64,000 bases of DNA. Origin: Pseudomonadota bacterium. GTDB lineage: Bacteria; Pseudomonadota; Gammaproteobacteria; Steroidobacterales; Steroidobacteraceae. How positions within the stretch are numbered: the stretch's first letter is position 1; each line of letters begins with the position of its first letter. The notes under the pieces are model-generated. The model was not told where the DNA came from. It worked only from the letters and a program-made list of their open reading frames with translations, and searched no databases. This document shows positions 35,218 through 43,899 of this stretch, piece after piece. The DNA lies in NCBI GenBank assembly GCA_023391335.1, contig JAEWBG010000019.1, positions 1 to 64,000 of the forward strand. The letters are read 5' to 3'. The translations under genes were made by a program, and so were the position numbers.

Positions 35218-36975
35218 ATGTTGAATCGGTTCGCGATCTTCGGTGCGCTCGCCCTCGCCTTTACGTGCACAGCGACGTCAAGTGCGACACTGCTCACGAC
35301 CGCAGAGCAGTCCGGCTTCAAACAAACCGGTCGCTACGAGGAAGTGCAGCGACTCTGTGCCGCGTATCAGCAGACGTGGCCTGACAAGGTTCGATGCATC
35401 GAGTTCGGCCGTACTCCCGAGCAACGGCCAATGTTGGCGCTCGTCGTGTCCGTGGGTGCGCTCGATGCGGCCACGACTCGCTCACTGCACCGGCCCGTCT
35501 TCTTGATGCAAGGCGGCATTCATGCGGGAGAAATCGACGGCAAAGACGCCGGTTTCATTGCCATTCGCGAAATTCTTTCCGGCAAATCAGCTCGTGGCGC
35601 GCTCGACAAAGTTACGTTGGTGTTCGTACCGGTACTCAACGTCGACGGGCATGAGCGCTTCGGTGCATGGAATCGACCGAATCAAGTGGGCCCTGAGGAA
35701 ATGGGCTGGCGCACGACGGCGCAGAATCTCAATCTCAACCGCGACTACACCAAGGCCGACGCGCCTGAGACGCAGGCGATGCTGCGCCTGTTGAATGAGT
35801 GGGATCCGATCGTCTACGCGGACCTGCACGTCACCGACGGCGCCAAATTCCAGCATGGCGTGTCCTTCAATGTCGCACCGACATTGGTCGGCGACGAAGC
35901 CATTCGCACGGCGGCCATCTCACTCCGCGACGAGTTGATGCGCTCAGCGATGCAAGAAGGCTTCTTGCCGTTGGATTTCTATCCGGCCTTCATTCGCGAT
36001 GACGACCCAGCATCGGGCTTCGCGGTGAACGTCGGTCCCCCGCGGTTCTCTCAGGAGTACTGGGGCATGCGCAATCGTATCGGTGTACTGGTTGAAACGC
36101 ATTCGTGGAAGGACTATGCGACGCGTGTTCGCATGACGCGCAACGCGATCCTCACGATGGTGGATGCGACCGCGGAGCACGGGCCGCAATGGCTGCAGGC
36201 TGCGCAGCTCGCTGACGAGCACGCCAAACAGCAGGCGGGCAAAGATGTTGCTTTGACGTACGAGAATACACAGCACACGCGAACGCTGGATTTCCAAGGG
36301 TATCGATATACGCGCGAGCCTTCGGCTATCTCAGGTGCACTCGTGACTCATTACGACGAGCGACGTCCGGAAGTCTGGCACATCCCTCTTTATGACGAGT
36401 TGCGCCCGAAGGTGACTGTGGCCGCACCCAAAGCGGGGTACATCATTCCCACCGCATATGCGTGGCTGCAGGAGAAGCTGGATCTTCACGGGATCGAATA
36501 TCGAATGCTGCCTGGCAAACAAGACGTGCCGGTACAAACCTTCAGGGCTCGCACTTTCTCGGCGGTTACACCTACATTCGAAGGTCACACTCAGTTGACT
36601 GTTGAAGGCGAGTGGAAGAATGAGGTTCGCGATGTGACTGCAGGATCGATCTTCGTACCGATCGCCCAAGCACGGTCGCGCCTGGCAATGACATTGCTGG
36701 AGCCGCTCGACCCCGATTCTTTTTTGAGCTGGGGATTCTTCAACGGTTCTTTCGAGCACAAGGAATACATGGAAGCGTACGTCGCCGAAGACGTCGCCAA
36801 AGCCATGCTCGCAAGCGACGCGAAACTCAGAGCGGAGTTCACGAATAAGCTTGCTACAGACCCCGAGTTCGCTCGCAGTCCGGAAGCGCGGTTGGAGTTC
36901 TTCTATCGTCGTCACCCGTCCTGGGACGAGCGCTTTGCGTTATATCCGGTGTATCGCGTTGATCAGGAGCCTTGA
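35218..36975 (+). CDS. M14-family zinc carboxypeptidase
   Basis: 585 residues from the ATG at 35218, chosen because GGAG lies nine bases upstream and a signal peptide (ending about residue 25) follows directly. The zinc ligands are visible in GGIHAGEIDGKDAG (HxxE) and DLHVTDGAKF (third His), and the catalytic Glu in VETHSWKDY. The C-terminal ~250 residues form an extra domain usual in this large bacterial subfamily. It is a predicted secreted peptidase; substrate unknown. A single gene. Confidence 0.9.
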   Translation: MLNRFAIFGALALAFTCTATSSATLLTTAEQSGFKQTGRYEEVQRLCAAYQQTWPDKVRCIEFGRTPEQRPMLALVVSVGALDAATTRSLHRPVFLMQGGIHAGEIDGKDAGFIAIREILSGKSARGALDKVTLVFVPVLNVDGHERFGAWNRPNQVGPEEMGWRTTAQNLNLNRDYTKADAPETQAMLRLLNEWDPIVYADLHVTDGAKFQHGVSFNVAPTLVGDEAIRTAAISLRDELMRSAMQEGFLPLDFYPAFIRDDDPASGFAVNVGPPRFSQEYWGMRNRIGVLVETHSWKDYATRVRMTRNAILTMVDATAEHGPQWLQAAQLADEHAKQQAGKDVALTYENTQHTRTLDFQGYRYTREPSAISGALVTHYDERRPEVWHIPLYDELRPKVTVAAPKAGYIIPTAYAWLQEKLDLHGIEYRMLPGKQDVPVQTFRARTFSAVTPTFEGHTQLTVEGEWKNEVRDVTAGSIFVPIAQARSRLAMTLLEPLDPDSFLSWGFFNGSFEHKEYMEAYVAEDVAKAMLASDAKLRAEFTNKLATDPEFARSPEARLEFFYRRHPSWDERFALYPVYRVDQEP

Positions 36976-37056
36976 AGAGTCGCATGCGCCGCGAACCGCG
37001 CCAGGCGAGTATCGGATTGCACCTTGCCTTTGCGGCCTTCGCGTCTCGTCCGCTTC

Positions 37057-37467
37057 TTAACAGCGTTTCGCGCGACGCGATTCGTTGAGCTTGCGTTCGC
37101 GCTCTTTCATGCGCTCGCCTTGTTTGGCGTTATAGCCCGCACGCATCTTGGACCGAATGGTGCCGAGCGACTCGCGAATGCGGCGGCACTCCTCGGCATG
37201 CTTCGCCTGTAGTTGCGCAATGCTCGCATCAGGTGGCGCTTCCTTCACGGACCGGCTTTGCACTTCGGTTACGACGTGCGTTGCGACCGGCTCGTAGTGG
37301 CTCACGAGGTTCAAATTCGGCTCGAACTTCTGCGCATCTGCGCCACAAGGCTGATCAGAGAAGGTGATCGTCCCGCCGCTATCACATCGATAGATCGTAT
37401 CGGCCCGTGCGTACGCGAAGAAGAACAAGATCGCGAGACCAACAACAATGCGAACCGCAACGCGCAT
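37057..37467 (-). CDS. DUF4124 domain protein
   Basis: 136 residues. A signal peptide (about 1-23, ending YARA) is followed by the DUF4124 motif TIYRCDSGGTITFSDQPCG, a small disulphide-bearing N-terminal module, then a charged helical C-terminal half rich in Arg, Lys and Glu. These periplasmic proteins are common in gamma- and betaproteobacteria; function unknown. The gene is convergent with the carboxypeptidase gene. Confidence 0.85.
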   Translation of the reverse strand: MRVAVRIVVGLAILFFFAYARADTIYRCDSGGTITFSDQPCGADAQKFEPNLNLVSHYEPVATHVVTEVQSRSVKEAPPDASIAQLQAKHAEECRRIRESLGTIRSKMRAGYNAKQGERMKERERKLNESRRAKRC

Positions 37468-37820
37468 ATGACCTCCTTGTGGGAGGCTGACTGTGCATTA
37501 CGGTGCCAGGAGCCGGATTCTTAATTTCTCAGCGTTGGGCGAGAAATGCGATGACGGTTGAGGGTTGAGGGTTTACGGTTGACGGGCAGGAGGTTCGGAT
37601 GCGGCACAAACAGCACTTGGCGGTGATGGCGTGATGGGGTGAAGGCGCCTGGCGCGTGAACGGCGTACGTCATCGAATGCCGAAGTGCGGGAGCCTCGCC
37701 GAGGATTTGCGCACACTCGATGCACGGGTCAGCTGGGGCCCACTCCCATTGCATTCTTCTTTTTTGCGTTCTTTGTGTTGCGTCTTTTCTTCCCTCCGTG
37801 TTCCCGGTGAAGTTCTTTCT
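37468..37820. other. Intergenic gap with short-word repeats
   Basis: About 350 bases without a convincing gene. Around 37550-37590 the word GGTTGAGGG is repeated with variants (GGTTGAGGGTTGAGGG, then GGTTTACGGTTGACGGG). A pyrimidine-rich stretch with several TTCTTT/GCGTTCTTT words occupies about 37755-37820 near the exonuclease stop. These look like degenerate short repeats rather than regulatory sites. Confidence 0.5.
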
Positions 37821-38762
37821 TCAGCCGCGAAGCGCCGCAATTCGTTCCGCTTGATTTCGCAGCAGGCGTCCAAACCCAACCGAATCGTAGAAAACGTTTA
37901 ACCCGACTAGATCCGGCGGGCGACGACGAAGGTCATTGAGTTCGATCGCGAGCGGCATGTCGCAAGCAATCTCAGTGAGCTTGCGAGCCAGAAACGCGGC
38001 TTCGCGATGCTCGCGCAATTGCTGCGCAACGAACCCTGCATTGCGGATCTTCAACTGCGCGATGCGATTCAGATCGTCGTACAGATGAACCAGCGACTCG
38101 AAGTGCTGAAACAACGTCGCTGCGGTCTTGCGCCCAATACCAGGCACGCCGGGAATATTGTCGACAGCATCTCCCATGAGCGCTAGAAAACAGGCCATGC
38201 GCTCAGGTAGCACGCCAAAGCGATCGGCGATGCGGTCGTATTCGTAAAGTTCGTCGGAGATGTAGTCCCAATATTGATCGCCGCGCCTGACGAGCTGCGA
38301 CAAGTCCTTGTCTCGCGTAACGATCACGACCGATCTGCCGGCCGCGCGCGCTTTTTCGACGAGCGTACCGACGATGTCGTCGGCTTCGTATTCATTACTT
38401 TCGAAATGGGCGATCCCTAAGCATTCGCAGAGCTTTCTGCACAGCGCGAATTGCCGCTTCAAGTCTTCCGGCGCGGGTTCGCGATTGGCCTTATAGGCAG
38501 GGAATAGGCGATTTCGAAATGAGGTGACGAGGCTCGCATCGAAGGCGACCCCGATGTGTTCCGGCCGGACTCGCTCGATCAAATCGCCGAGAAAACGTCC
38601 GAAGCCGTGAAGTGCATTGACGGGGTTGCCGTCGGGATCCGTGACCGCGATAGGTACCGAGTGATACGCCCGGAAGACGAACACCGAAGCATCAATCAGA
38701 TATACCGGAGCGCTGGGCGCGGCTTCTTGTAGAGCAGCGAAGGAAGGAGCGATCGAGGCCAT
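37821..38762 (-). CDS. 5'-3' exonuclease / flap endonuclease family protein
   Basis: 313 residues, the stand-alone form of the DNA polymerase I 5'-nuclease domain (Xni/ExoIX-like). Metal-binding acidic residues are seen in VYLIDASVFVFRAYH, VAFDAS, NEYEADDIVGTL, VIVTRDKDLSQLV, and the helix-hairpin motif GDAVDNIPGVPGIGRKTA. It should cut branched or flap DNA in repair or Okazaki-fragment processing. It lies 72 bases downstream of the HNH gene on the same strand, so the two may be co-transcribed. Confidence 0.92.
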   Translation of the reverse strand: MASIAPSFAALQEAAPSAPVYLIDASVFVFRAYHSVPIAVTDPDGNPVNALHGFGRFLGDLIERVRPEHIGVAFDASLVTSFRNRLFPAYKANREPAPEDLKRQFALCRKLCECLGIAHFESNEYEADDIVGTLVEKARAAGRSVVIVTRDKDLSQLVRRGDQYWDYISDELYEYDRIADRFGVLPERMACFLALMGDAVDNIPGVPGIGRKTAATLFQHFESLVHLYDDLNRIAQLKIRNAGFVAQQLREHREAAFLARKLTEIACDMPLAIELNDLRRRPPDLVGLNVFYDSVGFGRLLRNQAERIAALRG

Positions 38763-38834
38763 GGTGCGCGCACAAGTGAACGAGCGCGCAGCCTACGCCG
38801 ATCGCGTAGCTCGGCCAAGCGAATTGAGCTGACG

Positions 38835-39509
38835 CTATTGCAGCGAGTGCGCCTTGATGCGGGCGTGCAGCGGACTGGTTCTGGGGAAATGCGCGATCAG
38901 ATATTCCATTTGATCCGCTAGTACGCGACGGCCCTTTAGGTAGATGTACTCGGCATACGTCGGCGTAAACGGCACCGCAATCAACTGCAATCCAGCCTGC
39001 TCGGGCGTGCGCCACGCTTTCAGGTTGTTGCAGCGACGGCAGGCTGTGACGACGTTCGTCCACGTATCGCGACCGCCCTGGCTCAGCGGCCGGATGTGAT
39101 CGCGCGAAAGCAGATTCGAGGGAAAGCGTTGCCCGCAATACATGCAGAGGTGCGCATCGCGCTTGAACAACGTTTGGTTGTTCAGCGGCGGGGTGTAGTC
39201 CTGGCGCAAATTCCCGGGATTGTGCGTATGCCCAATGGTCGCGATGATCGAGTTGACCTCGACCGTCGTCTGCAGACCCGACTTCGCGTTGGTGCCGCCG
39301 TACAGGCAATAGAGCTTCGTACCGCAGGTATAGGCGACCTGCTCGGTGTGGTAAAGCCGTACCGCGTCTCGGTAATCGATCCACTCCAGTGGCATTCCCG
39401 AAACATCGGTGCGCAGGATCTCTTGGCTCAAGCTGTACAGGTGTTGCACGACTCGATCACGCCTGGCCGGCCGCACGTTGGCTGGCCTTCTTAGAAACGC
39501 CCTAAGCAT
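38835..39509 (-). CDS. HNH endonuclease-like protein
   Basis: 224 residues from the ATG at 39509; a start at 39395 (MPLEWIDY, 186 residues) is also possible and would leave the repeats at 39490-39528 as upstream DNA. The HNH domain (about 130-185) reads CMYCGQRF...RDHIRPLSQGG...NVVTACRRCNNLK: two CxxC zinc knuckles around the His-Asn-His core. The N-terminal LEWIDYRDAVRLYHTEQVAYTCG is shared by many HNH proteins of gammaproteobacteria, not tied to restriction systems. It precedes the exonuclease gene, which suggests a DNA repair link. Confidence 0.85.
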   Translation of the reverse strand: MLRAFLRRPANVRPARRDRVVQHLYSLSQEILRTDVSGMPLEWIDYRDAVRLYHTEQVAYTCGTKLYCLYGGTNAKSGLQTTVEVNSIIATIGHTHNPGNLRQDYTPPLNNQTLFKRDAHLCMYCGQRFPSNLLSRDHIRPLSQGGRDTWTNVVTACRRCNNLKAWRTPEQAGLQLIAVPFTPTYAEYIYLKGRRVLADQMEYLIAHFPRTSPLHARIKAHSLQ

Positions 39510-39528
39510 AACTTAGGAACGACCTAAA
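39490..39528. promoter_or_regulatory. Paired operator-like repeats at the HNH gene start
   Basis: Two 17-base copies, CTTAGAAACGCCCTAAG (39490-39506) and CTTAGGAACGACCTAAA (39512-39528), start 22 bases apart, about two helix turns. Each is an inverted repeat (CTTAG...CTAAR), and between them CCTAAG/CTTAGG form a further palindrome over the annotated start codon. The design fits a tandem operator; the regulator is unknown. Confidence 0.5.
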
Positions 39529-39568
39529 GATACTGTAGTGGCGAAATGGAGACTAGTGACTCCTCACG

Positions 39569-39739
39569 AGTGACTCGTGACTAGTGACTAGCGGATAGGC
39601 AGAGATGCGACATTCCCTGAAAGCGAAGCCAGCCCACTCTTGGAGGATGACTGCCGATACAAGCCAACCATCGCCCGAGCCCGACCAATCTGCGTGTGCT
39701 CTTGTCTGCCTAGTCACGATCCGCTAGTCACGAGTCACT
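39569..39739. repeat. Inverted repeat of GTGACTAG words between pntB and the HNH gene
   Basis: Left arm 39569-39596 and right arm 39719-39739 are perfect inverted copies over 21 bases once a 7-base TGACTAG duplication in the left arm is removed. The arms are about 122 bases apart and built from repeats of GTGACT/CTAGTCAC. The right arm ends 3 bases from the pntB stop. No open frame lies between the arms. Confidence 0.7.
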
Positions 39740-39742
39740 ATC

Positions 39743-41167
39743 TCAGTGCCCACCCTCAAGCGACTTGACCGCCTGAATCATCGCGACCATCACCTTCTGG
39801 GCGTCGCCGTACACCAGGTTGGTGTTGTCGGCATAAAACAGTTCGTTTTCGACGCCCGAATAGCCTTTGCCTTGGCCGCGCTTGATCACGTACACCTGCT
39901 TGGCTTGATCGACATTCAAGATCGGCATGCCGTAGATCGGGCTGCTCTTATTGGTCCGCGCAGCGGGATTCACCGTGTCATTGGCGCCGATGACGACCGC
40001 TACATCGGCTTCCTTGAATTCGCCGTTGATATCTTCCAGGTCGTAAATCATGTCGTACGGAACTCCCGCCTCTGCGAGCAAGACGTTCATGTGTCCGGGC
40101 ATGCGGCCTGCCACAGGATGAATCGCAAATTTCACCTCGACACCGGCAGCGACGAGCAACTGCACGAACTCATATAACTTGTGCTGCGCTTGTGCGACGG
40201 CCAAACCGTAGCCGGGCGCGATGATGACCTTCGATGCATAGCGCATTTGGATCGCTGCGTCCGCTGCATCGGCAGGCTTTTGCGAGCCTTTGATTTCTCC
40301 CTGCTGCTCTGCGCCACTCGCGCCGAAGTTGCTGAAGATGACGTTCGACACACTACGGTTCATCGCCTTTGCCATGAGCAGCGTGAGCAGCGTGCCCGCG
40401 GAGCCAACGACCATGCCCGCAATCATCAACGCCGGATTCTGCAGCACGTAGCCTTCTGCACCGACGGCCAAACCAGTGAATGCGTTGTAGAGCGAAATCA
40501 CGACCGGCATATCTGCTCCGCCGATCGGCATCGTCATCAGCACGCCGAAGATCAACGCGCCTGCGAAGAATGCGGCGGTCAAGCCCGGGCTTGCATGCCC
40601 ATGAGCAACGAACACGATGTAAAGACCGAGCCCCAAGGTTGCTAGGAATACCAGACCGTTCAACACTTGTTGGCCAGTCATGCGCCAAGTGCCGTTGATC
40701 TTGCCGTCGAGCTTTGCCCACGCGATCAGCGAGCCCGCCAGCGACACCGCACCGATCAACGCGCCGATGACGGTGACCACGAGCGGCACCGTGGCGTGAG
40801 CCGCACCCGGCCGCAATAATTCGACGGCAGCGATTGCCGCAGCCGCGCCACCGCCCATGCCGTTATAAAGCGCCACCATCTGCGGCATCGCCGTCATCGC
40901 CACGCGCTTGCCGCTCCACCATGCCCAACTCGTTCCGATCACCAACGCGATCGCAGCGAGCGTCACGTTCATCGGCAAATGCGGACGTGCCGCCTCATGG
41001 ACGCCGAAGTAGTAAAGGAAGCTCGCGAGGGTCGCGACCAACATGCCGACGCCCGCTACGACGATGCCCGATCGCGCGGTGACGGGTGAAGACATGCGCT
41101 TCAGGCCGTAGATGAATAGGAAGGCTGCGGCGAAGTAACTCGCATCGATGATGAATTGCGGATGCAT
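39743..41167 (-). CDS. pntB: NAD(P) transhydrogenase subunit beta
   Basis: 474 residues. The N-terminal half has about nine membrane helices (domain II) and the C-terminal ~180 residues are the soluble NADP-binding domain III, with the loop GYGLAVAQAQHKLYEF and MNVLLAEAGVPYDMIYDLEDIN. With PntA it couples proton re-entry to transfer of hydride from NADH to NADP+, supplying NADPH. Last gene of the pntAA-pntAB-pntB operon; the gap from pntAB is 22 bases. Confidence 0.96.
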   Translation of the reverse strand: MHPQFIIDASYFAAAFLFIYGLKRMSSPVTARSGIVVAGVGMLVATLASFLYYFGVHEAARPHLPMNVTLAAIALVIGTSWAWWSGKRVAMTAMPQMVALYNGMGGGAAAAIAAVELLRPGAAHATVPLVVTVIGALIGAVSLAGSLIAWAKLDGKINGTWRMTGQQVLNGLVFLATLGLGLYIVFVAHGHASPGLTAAFFAGALIFGVLMTMPIGGADMPVVISLYNAFTGLAVGAEGYVLQNPALMIAGMVVGSAGTLLTLLMAKAMNRSVSNVIFSNFGASGAEQQGEIKGSQKPADAADAAIQMRYASKVIIAPGYGLAVAQAQHKLYEFVQLLVAAGVEVKFAIHPVAGRMPGHMNVLLAEAGVPYDMIYDLEDINGEFKEADVAVVIGANDTVNPAARTNKSSPIYGMPILNVDQAKQVYVIKRGQGKGYSGVENELFYADNTNLVYGDAQKVMVAMIQAVKSLEGGH

Positions 41168-41189
41168 GGTGTCTCTTCGTCCGGCCTAA

Positions 41190-41510
41190 TTATTTCTTCT
41201 CGCGCGAGGCGCCGGCCTTGCTCGGCTTGAACATTTCCAACATGCGTTCGGTGACAACATAGCCGCCGGCCGCATTCGAGGCGCCGAGCAATACACCGAT
41301 GAAACCGATGATTTGCTCGACCAAGGACGTCGCGTTGAGCAGCGCATACATCGCCCCCACGACGACGATGCCGTGAACGAAGTTCGATCCGGACATCAAG
41401 GGCGTGTGCAGAATCGCGGGAACGCGGCCGATGATTTCGTAGCCGGTGAACGCCGCGAGCATGAAGATGTAGAGCGCGACGAATCCGGTCAGTGTCGTTG
41501 TAAGGTCCAT
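41190..41510 (-). CDS. pntAB: NAD(P) transhydrogenase subunit alpha, membrane part
   Basis: 106 residues from the ATG at 41510 (MDLTTTLTGFVALYIFMLAAFTGYEII). It carries the three or four membrane helices that form the C-terminal part of the E. coli PntA chain; here, as in many proteobacteria, alpha is split in two genes. The larger open frame upstream of 41510 lies inside pntAA. It sits between pntAA (40-base gap) and pntB. Confidence 0.95.
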   Translation of the reverse strand: MDLTTTLTGFVALYIFMLAAFTGYEIIGRVPAILHTPLMSGSNFVHGIVVVGAMYALLNATSLVEQIIGFIGVLLGASNAAGGYVVTERMLEMFKPSKAGASREKK

Positions 41511-41550
41511 TCGTAGTCCCAATGTGTCAGGTGTGCTGTGTGGAAGCGAT

Positions 41551-42675
41551 TCATGCCTCAACCGCTTTTTTCGCCGCTTCATTCTTGATCTCGCCATCGT
41601 GCGTGAGCACTGTCTTGGCAATGATCTCATCCGACCAATCCAATTGGATCTTCTGATCCTTGATAAACAGCTCCAGCAAGTTGAGCTGATTCTTCGAATA
41701 CAGCTCGCTCGCGTGTTCGCCGAGCAAACTCGGGACATTGAGCGGCGCCAGGATCGTGACTTGACCGATCTGAACCGTCTCGCCTGGACGCGTGTATTCG
41801 CAGTTACCGCCGCCTTCCGCAGCGAGGTCCACGATGACGCTGCCTGCTTTCATGCCGTCGACCTGCGCTTTGCTGATGAGCTTCGGCGACGGCCGGCCCG
41901 GAATGGCCGCAGTCGTGACGATCAGATCCGCTGCTTGGATGTGCTTCGTAACGACAGCCGCGATGCGGTCCTTCTCTTCTTGTGTGAGCTCGCGCGCATA
42001 GCCGCCAGTGCCACGCGCATCGACGCCCGTGTCGACGAACTTCGCGCCGAGCGATTCGGCTTGCTCTTTCGTTTCCGGACGTACGTCGTAACCCTCGGTC
42101 ATCGCGCCCAAGCGTCTCGCAGTGGCTAGTGCTTGCAACCCTGCGACACCCAAACCCATCACCAACGCCTTCGCGGGCCGGATCGAACCGACGGCTGTCG
42201 TCATCATCGGCAAAATACGCGCGAGGTGCGTCGCCCCAAGCAACACCGCGTAGTAACCCGCCAACGTTGCTTGACTCGAGAGCGCATCCATTGCCTGTGC
42301 GCGACTGATCCGCGGCACGAGTTCCATCGCGAAGCTCGTGATCTTGCGATCGCGTAATGCTTTGACCACTTCGGGTTCTTTGTGGGCGTACACGAACGAG
42401 ATCAGAATCGCCCCAGGCTTCATCGCATGCACGATAGCCAGTTCGGGCGGTTGCACCGACAGGACAATATCCGCGTCGGCGACTAGATCGGCTGGGTTGT
42501 CCGCGAATGAGACAGTGCGGAATGCATTGTCCGGAATCTTGATGCCAAGCGCTGCTCCGCTCTGCAAGCGAATCTCCGCGCCCAATTGCGCGAGCTTGTC
42601 GGCGACCGTTGGGACGAGCGCGACCCGCTTCTCGTTCGGACGCGTCTCCTTCAGAACGGCGATCTTCACAGCCAT
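41551..42675 (-). CDS. pntAA: NAD(P) transhydrogenase subunit alpha, NAD-binding part
   Basis: 374 residues, the soluble domain I that binds NAD(H), related to alanine dehydrogenase. Wording: AVLKETRPNEKRVALVP at the N terminus, the Rossmann loop VMGLGVAGLQALATARRLGA, the mobile-loop region around RPETKEQAESLGAKFVD, and DLAAEGGGNCEYT. First gene of the split pnt operon. It is divergent from the aryl polyene unit that starts at 42902, so a 226-base promoter region separates the housekeeping operon from the pigment cluster. Confidence 0.96.
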   Translation of the reverse strand: MAVKIAVLKETRPNEKRVALVPTVADKLAQLGAEIRLQSGAALGIKIPDNAFRTVSFADNPADLVADADIVLSVQPPELAIVHAMKPGAILISFVYAHKEPEVVKALRDRKITSFAMELVPRISRAQAMDALSSQATLAGYYAVLLGATHLARILPMMTTAVGSIRPAKALVMGLGVAGLQALATARRLGAMTEGYDVRPETKEQAESLGAKFVDTGVDARGTGGYARELTQEEKDRIAAVVTKHIQAADLIVTTAAIPGRPSPKLISKAQVDGMKAGSVIVDLAAEGGGNCEYTRPGETVQIGQVTILAPLNVPSLLGEHASELYSKNQLNLLELFIKDQKIQLDWSDEIIAKTVLTHDGEIKNEAAKKAVEA

Positions 42676-42901
42676 GCAATCCCCTCAATCCGCATACCGC
42701 TCGAGGCGATGCACGCGGTACTTCTCAATGGCGATTCTTAGGAATAGGACACCGAGGCCATCAAGACTGCTTCGCAGCGGCGCTGCGCTTCGCAGTTCGT
42801 TCTTGATCTTCGCTCTTGCGTTGCGTCCTTCCCGATTCGCCGCGCATTGTGGATGCCTTGTTCGCGCTCGGCAACACGCGCATGCTGTGCGCCCTTCGAT
42901 C

Positions 42902-43597
42902 ATGACCTCCCAGATTTCAAAACCCCTCACGACAGCGCTGGCCATCGCGTACCCGATCGTGGCGCACCTTGCGGTCGCGAAGTCGAGCTTGCCTTTGACC
43001 GTCGCTGCAGTCGCGATTCTCGCAGGAACCATCGTCGTACCAGGACTGCTGCAGGGATCCAGAACGGCTTGGATTGCATTGCCGCTCGTTGTCGGCGGTC
43101 TCGTTTGGTTGGCGCGGTCGCATCTGCCCGCCTTACCTCTGTTCATTGCGCCGATTCTCGTTCCGGCTTTCCTCGCTTGGTTGTTCGGCCAGAGTTTGAG
43201 CGCTGGGCGTACAGCTCTGATCGCCCAATTCATTCGCGCGATCCATGGCGAGCACCAGCCTGATCCTGCGGTTTGGAATTATGCGAGGCGGCTCACGCAA
43301 GCTTGGACCGGCTTTTTCATATTGATGACGGCAATCAATCTGACCCTAGCGCTCATCGCCTCCCCCGATGGCTTGCTGCTCGCGAGCGGCATTCACCCGG
43401 CATTCACGGTGCCTCGGCAATGGTGGTCGTTGTTCGCCAACTGTATCGGGTACGTCCTCGTCGCAGTGTTCTTCGTAGTCGAGTACGCTTATCGGCGCTA
43501 CCGCTTTCCCCAGCAACCCTATCGGAATATGTACGATTTCCTGCGACAAATGGCTGCGGTCGCGCCGCAGCTCATGGGACGCGAGCGTTCGAAATGA
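42902..43597 (+). CDS. Aryl polyene cluster membrane protein (COG4648-like)
   Basis: 231 residues from the ATG at 42902; the long open frame upstream overlaps pntAA and is not protein-like. About seven hydrophobic segments. The family (COG4648) occurs in aryl polyene and xanthomonadin gene clusters, where its role is unknown; it may hold the synthase complex at the membrane. Its stop overlaps the next gene's ATG (ATGA). First gene of a plus-strand unit of six closely packed genes. Confidence 0.8.
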   Translation: MTSQISKPLTTALAIAYPIVAHLAVAKSSLPLTVAAVAILAGTIVVPGLLQGSRTAWIALPLVVGGLVWLARSHLPALPLFIAPILVPAFLAWLFGQSLSAGRTALIAQFIRAIHGEHQPDPAVWNYARRLTQAWTGFFILMTAINLTLALIASPDGLLLASGIHPAFTVPRQWWSLFANCIGYVLVAVFFVVEYAYRRYRFPQQPYRNMYDFLRQMAAVAPQLMGRERSK

Positions 43598-43899
43598 ATT
43601 CGCACGAATGCATTTTCACCGTATCTGCCGATCATCCGAGTTTGCCCGGTCACTTCCCAGGCAACCCAATCGTTCCTGGCGTCTGGCTGTTGGATGAAGT
43701 CATCAGCGCCATAGAGCGCTGGCTCGGCCGTCCGGTACACGTGCGTGGCTTGCCGCAGGTGAAATTCGTCCAACCGCTGCGTCCGCAAGAGCAAGCCCGC
43801 ATCAATCTGACGCGCGACGCCGCCACAGTGAAGTTCACGGTGCATAAAGACGGCGCCGTCATCGCACAGGGAGTCATGCAGCTGGCGGAGGCGGCGTGA
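43594..43899 (+). CDS. Small hotdog-fold 3-hydroxyacyl-ACP dehydratase-like protein (ApeI-like)
   Basis: 101 residues, one hotdog fold. The FabA/FabZ signature HFPGNPIVPGVWLLDEV keeps the catalytic His and the Glu of the central helix. In aryl polyene synthesis such proteins remove water from 3-hydroxyacyl-ACP so that every extension keeps a double bond. It is shorter than FabZ (about 145 residues), as is usual for the ApeI type. ATGA overlap with the preceding gene and GTGA overlap with the following one indicate translational coupling. The longer frame from 43273 lies inside the previous gene. Confidence 0.82.
   Translation: MNSHECIFTVSADHPSLPGHFPGNPIVPGVWLLDEVISAIERWLGRPVHVRGLPQVKFVQPLRPQEQARINLTRDAATVKFTVHKDGAVIAQGVMQLAEAA

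Noticed and set aside
41804..42688. 294-codon minus-strand frame inside pntAA
   Set aside because: A frame-shifted shadow of pntAA with Arg-rich, domain-free translation.
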